5,167 nt of DNA from a bacterium (GTDB lineage Bacteria > UBA10199 > DSSB01), in assembly GCA_030426445.1 (NCBI GenBank), contig JAUHYS010000173.1, positions 1 through 5,167 of the forward strand, in the 5' to 3' direction. The notes under the pieces were generated by a model. It did no database searches. It was not told the origin of the DNA and saw nothing but the letters and a program-made list of their open reading frames with translations. Of the stretch, positions 1-4,909 are shown one piece after another. The translations under genes and the position numbers were made by a program. Within the stretch, counting starts at the first letter, position 1. Each line of letters starts with the position of its first letter.

Positions 1-342
1 ATGACCTGTCATTAAGCGCCCGTCCTGGATAGGTAAACTTAGATTTTGCCCAACAAGGGCAGCACACAGATGGGCAGAATTACGCCCAGATCCCGAGCGC
101 CGGTTAGGTCGTGCACCTGGGCTATCTGGAAACTGGCTAATAACCCAATCGCAATATTCTTGATGAATTTTAGGGTCTTCCTCAAGTAGAGCAACTCCTG
201 CCGTCGCCCCTGGAATCAAAATATGCACCGTCCCATTAAGGGCACCGGATTCACGAATGGCTCTCTTCACATCATGAGTAATCAAAAGGATATCCGGCTT
301 TGCAGAAGTATTGACATAATAGTCTCTTAAAAACATTGACAT
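1..342 (-). CDS. yjbQ: YjbQ/UPF0047-family protein (secondary thiamine-phosphate synthase-like), 5' part, C-terminus off the left edge
   Basis: The minus strand is open for 114 codons from ATG at 342 to the window edge. The protein fits the YjbQ (UPF0047) family of about 130-140 residues, so roughly the last 20 residues are missing. Seen: an N-terminal strand and helix with ITHDVKRAI (21-29), the core strand and turn GTVHILIPGATAGVALLEED (37-56), a second motif around SAHLCAALVG (89-98), and LSLPIQDGRL (101-110), the usual lead-in to the C-terminal GTWQ segment. E. coli YjbQ has a weak thiamine-phosphate synthase activity, but the family's main role is not settled, so the function here is inferred from the family name only. 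Position 45 is Gly where many members have the His of HTTA; the later His91 is kept. An in-frame stop at 352-354 limits the start to ATG 342 or ATG 336. No good Shine-Dalgarno precedes either. It is divergent from the lytic transglycosylase gene. Confidence 0.88.
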   Translation of the reverse strand, partial: MSMFLRDYYVNTSAKPDILLITHDVKRAIRESGALNGTVHILIPGATAGVALLEEDPKIHQEYCDWVISQFPDSPGARPNRRSGSGRNSAHLCAALVGQNLSLPIQDGRLMTGH

Positions 343-537
343 ATTTTGAGTCTAAGCAGGTGTTAACAAGAATGCAAAGAAAAAATGCCGATAAAACGCA
401 ACTTTACTCACCCTGGATGACGATAATATCCTTGTAAGTCCCTACTTACTTTAAAGAAACAAAAATTTTAATTTTATCATAAAGTTAAATTAAAAAGTTA
501 AGTTTTTTATTTAAGTTTAATAGAGGGTGTCAATAGC
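343..537. promoter_or_regulatory. AT-rich divergent intergenic region, presumed promoters for both flanking genes
   Basis: This 195-bp gap lies between two divergent starts, so it should carry a promoter in each direction. On the minus strand TTGCAT and TAGACT are 17 bp apart just ahead of the ATG at 342, but both match consensus poorly. If they are used, the leader of that gene would be only a few bases long. On the plus strand the last 80 bp are very A/T-rich, with the octamer AAAGTTAA at 481-488 and again at 494-501. No convincing -35/-10 pair can be picked there. No gene or hairpin of note was seen. Confidence 0.35.
523..527 (+). promoter_or_regulatory. Ribosome-binding site of the lytic transglycosylase gene
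   Basis: GAGGG ends 10 bases before the ATG at 538. It is the only purine-rich Shine-Dalgarno-like stretch ahead of this gene and supports ATG 538 as the start. Confidence 0.6.
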
Positions 538-1296
538 ATGTCAGAAACACGTTCCATTCGTAGCCATCAATATCGCAACAAATATGTTGAATACCGTCGT
601 CGTAATCGTGAGCGACAAAATCAAGAGGCCCAAAAGAATTCTTTTAAAGACTCGATGGTTCAGCAAGACAAATCAAATAAACTTCCGCAAAATGATACCG
701 CCTCTCAAAACAACTATGAGGTTTTAGGTCAAAAAGCAGCCCTCGAAACCAAAGAAAACCAAACTATTGGAAATAGTTACGAAACTCCCCAAGAGTCCCA
801 ATTAGGGACCATGCCTCCTATGCCCCTACCTAATGTAGGTAAAGGCACTAATCGAATGCTCAATAAGCTCACTCAATATCAGCCTCATATTAAAGCAGCT
901 GCAGCCCGGTATAACCTGCCCGAGGAACTCATTTCTGGTGTCATTTGGCAAGAATCCCGAGCGAATGTTCGTGCTCGTAGCCATTGTGGTGCTATGGGGC
1001 TCATGCAACTCATGCCGGGTACAGCTAAACAATTAGGGGTTACCGATGCTTATAACCCCGCGCAAAATATCGATGGGGGTGCTAAGTACCTCCGTCAAAT
1101 GATTAATAAGTTTGGCCGCGTCGACTATGCAGTCGCTGCCTACAATGCCGGCCCTGGTAATGTTCAAAAGTATAAAGGTATCCCTCCTTTCAAAGAAACA
1201 CAAAACTACGTCCCCAAAGTATTAGGCTATGCACAAAGCTTCCGAGTCGCGGGTGGTTTTCCTACCCAAAGACCTTCTAGTGCCGTGATGGCTTAA
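538..1296 (+). CDS. Lytic transglycosylase, SLT domain, with a long charged N-terminal extension and no signal peptide
   Basis: This 252-residue protein has a C-terminal SLT (goose-lysozyme-like) domain at about 112-235. Such enzymes cleave the MurNAc-GlcNAc bond of peptidoglycan and leave 1,6-anhydro ends. Seen: the catalytic Glu139 in WQES (137-140), GAMGLMQLMPGTA (151-163), AQNIDGGAKYLRQM (175-188), AAYNAGPGNV (200-209) and TQNYVPKVL (221-229), all in the family order. Cys150 sits where Ala or a similar residue is usual. Residues 1-105 are charged and low in complexity: an Arg-rich start (19-25), then Gln/Asn-rich, then MPPMPLP (92-98). There is no Sec signal or membrane segment, so the route to the periplasm is unclear. 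Similar signal-less SLT proteins occur with flagellar or type III export systems, but no such genes are in view. A small secreted protein follows 3 bp later, probably in the same transcript. Family assignment is very secure; the physiological role is not. Confidence 0.95.
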   Translation: MSETRSIRSHQYRNKYVEYRRRNRERQNQEAQKNSFKDSMVQQDKSNKLPQNDTASQNNYEVLGQKAALETKENQTIGNSYETPQESQLGTMPPMPLPNVGKGTNRMLNKLTQYQPHIKAAAARYNLPEELISGVIWQESRANVRARSHCGAMGLMQLMPGTAKQLGVTDAYNPAQNIDGGAKYLRQMINKFGRVDYAVAAYNAGPGNVQKYKGIPPFKETQNYVPKVLGYAQSFRVAGGFPTQRPSSAVMA

Positions 1297-1299
1297 TTT

Positions 1300-1596
1300 A
1301 TGAAAAGACTCTTCACTCTTAGCTTTGCGACAATAATTGCAAGTATACAATTCATTAACACCACCATGTCCGCTGTTTCGGTACGTTACTATAATCAAGA
1401 CTCAAAATCTTATGATCTACCTGTCAAATGTGGAAGCAGCTTTAACACAAGCTCTAGAGTGAGTTTTGGTTCGAGTCGAACAGCGTCAACCACCATTCAA
1501 GGCCCCTCTCCGTGCAAAGTCACAATTTCTAATACGGTTATTTTAAAGGGTGGAGAAAAGATAAAAATTAAGAATGGTACTTTCACCCTCGACTAG
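1300..1596 (+). CDS. Small secreted protein with two cysteines, unrecognised
   Basis: A 98-residue protein that I do not recognise. It starts with a clear Sec signal: Lys2-Arg3, a hydrophobic core at about 4-17, and a likely cleavage after Ala25 (TMSA at 22-25, then VSVRYY). The mature part is about 73 residues, rich in Ser, Thr and Lys, and looks like alternating short beta strands. It contains only two Cys, 44 and 72, which could form one disulfide in the periplasm or outside the cell. The start lies 3 bases after the stop of the lytic transglycosylase gene with no clear Shine-Dalgarno, which suggests translational coupling and one transcript. Inference: the product may act in the envelope with, or as a modulator of, that enzyme. 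No sequence motif proves this. The reading frame is convincing because of the signal peptide and the tight spacing. Confidence 0.75.
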   Translation: MKRLFTLSFATIIASIQFINTTMSAVSVRYYNQDSKSYDLPVKCGSSFNTSSRVSFGSSRTASTTIQGPSPCKVTISNTVILKGGEKIKIKNGTFTLD

Positions 1597-1799
1597 CATG
1601 ACAAGACGTGATATAAAATTTAATTTAAAAAACAGTAACTTATATGTTTTATTACATTTTTTTTAAAATTTTCTTCATTTTTTACGCAACATGTCAGAAA
1701 ATAATTCGATAAATAAATTAGAGACTGAAACTTGGCCAATTGGCTTGTTAGCTTGGCTAAATTGTCAACCAGAGAGAATAGTCAAAAAGCTGGAAAAAA
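1597..1799. other. AT-rich intergenic stretch, no recognised terminator
   Basis: This 203-bp gap is strongly A/T-rich between about 1610 and 1680, with T8 and T6 runs on the plus strand. No GC-rich stem precedes the T runs, so I do not call a terminator. The gap contains most of the 51-codon frame described separately, and a promoter for the gene at 1800 would have to be here. Confidence 0.4.
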
Positions 1800-1846
1800 A
1801 TGAAAAATCTGCACTCCCAAAATGCTTATTTTTTAAGTGCTCATAG
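1691..1846 (+). CDS. Short open frame, possibly the 5' part of the downstream gene split by an A7 frameshift
   Basis: ATG at 1691 opens a 51-residue frame ending at TAG 1844-1846, overlapping the start of the next gene in a different frame. It begins MSENNSINKL and includes ETWPIGLLAWLNCQPERIVK, a composition that looks more like protein than random AT-rich translation. No Shine-Dalgarno is visible. Residues after about 36 are the out-of-frame shadow of the next gene. The seven A's at 1794-1800 lie exactly where the two frames would join: with six A's, the first 36 residues would run straight into the Met of the 131-residue protein and give about 167 residues. It could therefore be chance, a sequencing or assembly error, a real frameshift mutation, or a slippery site. 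I cannot tell these apart from this window. Confidence 0.3.
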   Translation: MSENNSINKLETETWPIGLLAWLNCQPERIVKKLEKNEKSALPKCLFFKCS

Positions 1847-2195
1847 CAAAAATAAAGCCGTGAGGCTTCTTTTTCAAGAAAGTCAGCCCACTGCCTTACT
1901 TAGCCGTCTAAAAGAGGAAGATTCTCAAAAAGGTGAAGCTGTTTCAGAAGCTTTAGCTGAATTTCTCTTAAATCAAGACGCTTCTTGCTGGATGACCAAC
2001 CTAGACACGAGTGGAACAACCTATGTGATTCATAAACAATCACGTCGTAACCTTAAAACAGATCAAGTGGTTTTTTTACACGACGGTGACCTCGTGAGCT
2101 TTGATGGCCAGTTATTTCAAGCGCTTTTTCAAAAAGACAGCCTTCTGTTAAAACCCCTTCCTGCCATCCAGCTTCATCAAAGCGCAGCTGCTTAG
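1800..2195 (+). CDS. Hypothetical protein with a faint FHA-like C-terminal half
   Basis: A 131-residue protein, not firmly recognised. An in-frame stop at 1779-1781 leaves ATG 1800 as the only start in this frame. The ribosome-binding site is poor (TGGA followed by A's). The first 60 residues look helical (TALLSRLKEE at 31-40, SEALAEFLLNQ at 49-59). Residues 64-110 read like the second half of a forkhead-associated domain: a strand with NLDTSGTTYVI (67-77), in the place of the family's SxNGT loop and following strand, then LHDGDLVSFDGQLFQALF (93-110), in the place of the GDxIxxG turn and last strand. FHA domains bind phosphothreonine peptides. The first half, with the binding Arg and Ser, is not visible here, so binding cannot be claimed. 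There is no signal peptide or membrane segment. It converges with trmL across 22 bp. The N-terminus may be truncated by a frameshift. Confidence 0.65.
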   Translation: MKNLHSQNAYFLSAHSKNKAVRLLFQESQPTALLSRLKEEDSQKGEAVSEALAEFLLNQDASCWMTNLDTSGTTYVIHKQSRRNLKTDQVVFLHDGDLVSFDGQLFQALFQKDSLLLKPLPAIQLHQSAAA

Positions 2196-2217
2196 TAAAG
2201 TTTTTACGGCGAGTTAT

Positions 2218-2694
2218 TTAGCCCTCTACTAAATCCTGCGTAAAATTTGAACTTATCTGTCGCAATGCCTCATAGCTAACAATACCTACAGAAGTCGCAA
2301 GGTTAAGGCTTCGTGTCGGCCCCCACATGGGAATGGTATAAACCGCTGTAGCATTTTTTTGGAGCATGGATTCGGGCAGTCCCTTGGTTTCAGAACCAAA
2401 GACCAAGAAATCGTTTTGCTGATAATTTGCCTGAGTGTAAGGCTGAGTCACTTTTTTGGAATAATAGTAAAACCGACCTTTCCCATGAATATTAAAAAAA
2501 TCCTCCCAACTAGAATACTGATACCAAGTAAGATCCTTCCAATAATCCAAACCAGCCCTTTTTAGTGTGGAATCATCCAAGCGAAAACCCAAGGGGTGTA
2601 CTAGGTGCAAAACCATTTTGGTCGCCACACAAAGGCGCGCAATATTACCTGTATTGGGAGGGATTTGGGGTTGGTGGAGAACAATGTTAAGCAT
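2218..2694 (-). CDS. trmL: tRNA (cytidine/uridine(34)-2'-O)-methyltransferase TrmL
   Basis: A 158-residue SPOUT-class methyltransferase, the usual full length of TrmL. In E. coli, TrmL transfers a methyl group from S-adenosylmethionine to the 2'-OH of the wobble base 34 of two tRNA-Leu species in the cytoplasm, as a homodimer. Seen: the N-terminal IPPNTGNIARLC (11-22), LGFRLDD (35-41), RAGLDYW (46-52), then the trefoil-knot motifs GSETKGLP (100-107), IPM (121-123) and RSLNLATSVGIVSYEALRQ (128-146), which form the cofactor pocket. The start MLNIVLHQP is the family's usual beginning. The ATG has no clear Shine-Dalgarno and lies 7 bases after the yyaL-like stop, so coupled translation in one operon is likely. 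I see no terminator hairpin after its stop. Nothing appears damaged. The assignment is secure; the exact tRNA targets are taken from the family. Confidence 0.96.
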   Translation of the reverse strand: MLNIVLHQPQIPPNTGNIARLCVATKMVLHLVHPLGFRLDDSTLKRAGLDYWKDLTWYQYSSWEDFFNIHGKGRFYYYSKKVTQPYTQANYQQNDFLVFGSETKGLPESMLQKNATAVYTIPMWGPTRSLNLATSVGIVSYEALRQISSNFTQDLVEG

Positions 2695-2701
2695 AGCTGA
2701 T

Positions 2702-4729
2702 TTAATCTATTTTATATTTTTGAAAGGCTAATGTCTGCTTTAATGCGAGCTGGGGATCGGAGTTAGGCTGCTGACAAGTCTGGTTTTCGCAAATATAAAA
2801 AGTCGTTTGTTCGGAGTCTCGATCTTTTAATAAGGGCGGAAAATTTATTTTTCTTTTAGGGGTTCCCATCGCTAAAACTAGATTGGGTTGAAAGTGTTTT
2901 CTTAAATTATTTAAAAACTCTTCTGCCATTTTGTCTTGAGTCGAAGCCAATACCACAACTTCCTTGGAAGCATCTAAAAAATAATCCCAAGCGATCAACA
3001 GTTGTGAAAAAGCATGAGGGTATTCTTTGAGGAATCGACTAAAACAAGAAAAAATCGCTTGGGCTTTTTCGTGGTAGGAAGGCTCGACCATCAAGGCACT
3101 CAGACGGAGTAAATTGAGTGCGCTGACTCCATTGGGACTGGGCAAGGCGCCATCCATGCCTTCTTGAGTCCGAAACAAAAGGTCCTTTTGCTGGGCTTCG
3201 GTAAAAAAGTAAGCCCCTTTACTGTCATCCCAAAATTTTTCATCCTGAGCACTTTGAAGCTCCAGGGCCCATTGTAGAATCTCTGGATTAAAATCACATT
3301 GATATAAATCGATCAAGGCCTGGATCAAGTAAGCATAATCTTCGGACCTTCCTAAAAAGCGCACATCGCCCTCTCGATAACGGGCATAGAGCGTGCCGCC
3401 TTTCCATAAGTTCGCTTTAATAAATTTTGATGCGCTATGCGCCGCCTGCAAATACTTTTCCTCGCCTAAAACCTGATAGCCTAAAGCCATCGAACGGATC
3501 ATGAGGCCATTCCAGGAAGTCAAAACTTTGTCATCCAGATGAGGAGGAATGCGCTGTGCTCGCACCTGAAGAAGCTTTTTACTGGCAGATTGGATCAAAG
3601 CCTCGTCTTTAACTTCCCAGGCTAAATCCGCAGCCAAATAAAAATGATTCGTTTGATGTTCAAAATTACCCTGCTCGGAAACGGGATACACTTGAGTAAA
3701 GTTTGCAAACTCTTTATCGCTTAAAAGATTTTTTATTTCTTCGAGTTTCCAAACATAGTACTTGCCCTCTTCGCCTTCGCTGTCCGCATCTTGGGCAGAG
3801 TAAAAAGCACCTTCCGGACTTTGCATAACCTGCAAAATATAGTCTAAAGTTTCTGCAGCCACTCGAGCATACATTGATTTTTTTGTTACTTGATAAGCCT
3901 CAATATAAACAGGCACCAATAAGGCATTGTCATAGAGCATTTTTTCAAAATGAGGAATACGCCACTTTTCATCTGTAGAATACCGCGTAAAACCTCCTCC
4001 CAAATGGTCATAAAGCCCACCGCGCGCCATTTTATCCAGGCTAAACTCGGCCATATGCAAGGCCTGAACATTTTGTGTACGTCGATGAATACGCAAAAGC
4101 ATCGCAACTTGTTGGGCATGGGGAAATTTTGGAGCCGCGCCAAAGCCGCCCCAATAGGGGTCAAAACTTTGCGAAGACTGCTGAAAAAATTGGTGGAACA
4201 AACTTTCATCCAAGTCTGTTGCGTTGACAGTCTGTGATTTATGTTCTTTTAAATGTGCCACCAGACTCTCGCTGGACTCCAGAGCTTTTTGAGGGTCTTG
4301 CTGCCAAAGCTGTACAATCTGATTAAGAATGTATAAAAAGTTTTCCTTGGGCCAATAGGTTCCCCCATAAAAAGGTTTAAGCTGGGGAGTCAAAAACATA
4401 CTTAAAGGCCAACCCCCACGCTGTCCCATGGCATGAACAGCTGACATGTAGATCTCATCTACATCCGGCCTTTCTTCACGGTCGACTTTAATGGAAATAA
4501 AATGTTCGTTAAGAAAGTCTGCGACCGATTGATCTTCAAAAGATTGATGCGCCATCACATGACACCAATGACAAGTCGAATAGCCCACACTTAAAAAAAT
4601 GGGTTTGTTTTCCTCTTGCGCAATTTTAAAGGCCTCTTCTCCCCAAGCATACCAAAAAACGGGATTGTCCTGATGCTGCAAGAGATAGGGAGACTTTTCT
4701 TTTGTAAGATGATTTTTTTTATTTTTCAT
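2702..4729 (-). CDS. yyaL: YyaL/SPATA20-like thioredoxin-domain protein (DUF255)
   Basis: A full-length member of the YyaL/SPATA20 family: 675 residues from ATG 4729, or 677 from TTG 4735. I prefer ATG 4729 because AGGGGG (4744-4739) is then 9 bases upstream; TTG would leave only 3. Numbering here is from TTG. The N-terminal DsbH-type thioredoxin fold covers about 8-165, with SPYLLQHQDNPVFWY (15-29), CHWCHVM (55-61), KVDREERPDVD (83-93), GGWPLSMFLTP (107-117) and GGTYWP (124-129). A long alpha/alpha-barrel domain resembling glycosidases and sugar epimerases follows from about 170, with GGFGAAPKFP (196-205), GGLYDHLGGGF (239-249), HFEKMLYDN (262-270) and LTSWNGLMI (405-413). A final Cys pair, CENQTC (649-654), is typical. 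There is no signal peptide, so it is cytoplasmic. The reaction is not known; redox or sugar-related roles have been suggested for the family. It lies between the acs end and trmL on the same strand, and its leader consists of the inverted-repeat element. Confidence 0.95.
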   Translation of the reverse strand: MKNKKNHLTKEKSPYLLQHQDNPVFWYAWGEEAFKIAQEENKPIFLSVGYSTCHWCHVMAHQSFEDQSVADFLNEHFISIKVDREERPDVDEIYMSAVHAMGQRGGWPLSMFLTPQLKPFYGGTYWPKENFLYILNQIVQLWQQDPQKALESSESLVAHLKEHKSQTVNATDLDESLFHQFFQQSSQSFDPYWGGFGAAPKFPHAQQVAMLLRIHRRTQNVQALHMAEFSLDKMARGGLYDHLGGGFTRYSTDEKWRIPHFEKMLYDNALLVPVYIEAYQVTKKSMYARVAAETLDYILQVMQSPEGAFYSAQDADSEGEEGKYYVWKLEEIKNLLSDKEFANFTQVYPVSEQGNFEHQTNHFYLAADLAWEVKDEALIQSASKKLLQVRAQRIPPHLDDKVLTSWNGLMIRSMALGYQVLGEEKYLQAAHSASKFIKANLWKGGTLYARYREGDVRFLGRSEDYAYLIQALIDLYQCDFNPEILQWALELQSAQDEKFWDDSKGAYFFTEAQQKDLLFRTQEGMDGALPSPNGVSALNLLRLSALMVEPSYHEKAQAIFSCFSRFLKEYPHAFSQLLIAWDYFLDASKEVVVLASTQDKMAEEFLNNLRKHFQPNLVLAMGTPKRKINFPPLLKDRDSEQTTFYICENQTCQQPNSDPQLALKQTLAFQKYKID

Positions 4730-4731
4730 TT

Positions 4732-4773
4732 TCAAACGCCCCCTAGCCCCCTCTTCATCTCAAGAGGGGGAAC
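4732..4773 (+). repeat. Left arm of the inverted repeat, with internal hairpin
   Basis: Inside the arm, CCCCCTCTT (4747-4755) pairs perfectly with AAGAGGGGG (4762-4770) around the 6-base loop CATCTC. CCCCCTAG (4739-4746) directly precedes the stem, so its C5 could compete with the stem's C5 for the G5. On the minus strand this arm is the yyaL leader, and its AGGGGG is the likely ribosome-binding site. Confidence 0.85.
4739..4744 (-). promoter_or_regulatory. Likely ribosome-binding site of the yyaL-like gene, inside the repeat arm
   Basis: On the minus strand AGGGGG lies 9 bases before ATG 4729 and can pair with the CCUCC of 16S rRNA with one G-U wobble. It is part of the repeat arm, next to the 9-bp hairpin whose C5 strand could also pair with it. 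This would let folding of the leader influence access by the ribosome. The regulatory role is inference. Confidence 0.5.
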
Positions 4774-4867
4774 TATGAATCATCTTTTTAAGAAGTTTAC
4801 TAAGTTTTTAATATATTATGAAATTCATCTAAAATAATATGTTGTTTTTAAAAAAGATTAATTGGTT

Positions 4868-4909
4868 GTTCCCCCTCTTGAGATGAAGAGGGGGCTAGGG
4901 GGCGTTTGA
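4868..4909 (-). repeat. Right arm of the inverted repeat, with internal hairpin
   Basis: Exact reverse complement of the left arm. The stem CCCCCTCTT (4871-4879) pairs with AAGAGGGGG (4886-4894) around GAGATG, followed by CTAGGGGG. In the acs transcript this hairpin forms shortly after the stop codon. The nearest run of six T's lies about 17 bases beyond the stem, so it is not a textbook intrinsic terminator, although it may protect or end the mRNA. Confidence 0.85.

Larger units (their letters stand above)
4732..4909. repeat. 178-bp inverted-repeat element (REP/BIME-like or MITE-like) filling the acs-yyaL gap
   Basis: Two perfect 42-bp inverted arms (4732-4773 and 4868-4909) flank a 94-bp very A/T-rich core (4774-4867). 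The ends read TCAAACG...CGTTTGA. The element begins directly after the acs stop codon (4910-4912 on the minus strand) and ends 2 bases before the yyaL ATG. There is no coding capacity of its own. The core holds two small odd palindromes, ATGAATCAT (4775-4783) and ATGAAATTCAT (4818-4828). No clear target duplication is seen beyond TT on each side. Inference: a non-autonomous repeat element, possibly one mobilised in trans by a REP-associated or other transposase that is not in this window. The arms could also weaken or stop read-through from acs. Confidence 0.8.

Noticed and set aside
527..727. Plus-strand open frame overlapping the start of the lytic transglycosylase gene
   Set aside because: It is an out-of-frame shadow of a gene with a better ribosome-binding site and clear family motifs.
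1610..1690. Rho-independent terminator after the small secreted protein gene
   Set aside because: There are long T runs but only weak A/T pairing ahead of them and no GC-rich stem.
2196..2217. Bidirectional terminator between the convergent genes
   Set aside because: The 22-bp gap has no stem-loop with a T tract. The CAGCTG palindrome nearby is inside the coding end and too short.
3886..4237. Open frames on both strands inside the yyaL-like gene
   Set aside because: They overlap a highly conserved part of the real gene in other frames and show no family motif.
4616..4837. Plus-strand 73-codon open frame crossing the left repeat arm
   Set aside because: It is the antisense of the conserved yyaL N-terminus followed by repeat sequence, with no protein-like features.
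4774..4867. A promoter for yyaL in the AT-rich core of the element
   Set aside because: Several TATAAT-like strings exist, as expected in such AT-rich DNA, but none has a matching -35 at 16-18 bp on the minus strand.
4732..4909. The repeated GC-rich arms as a CRISPR array
   Set aside because: There are only two copies, in inverted orientation, with a 94-bp core and no further units. CRISPR repeats are direct and evenly spaced.
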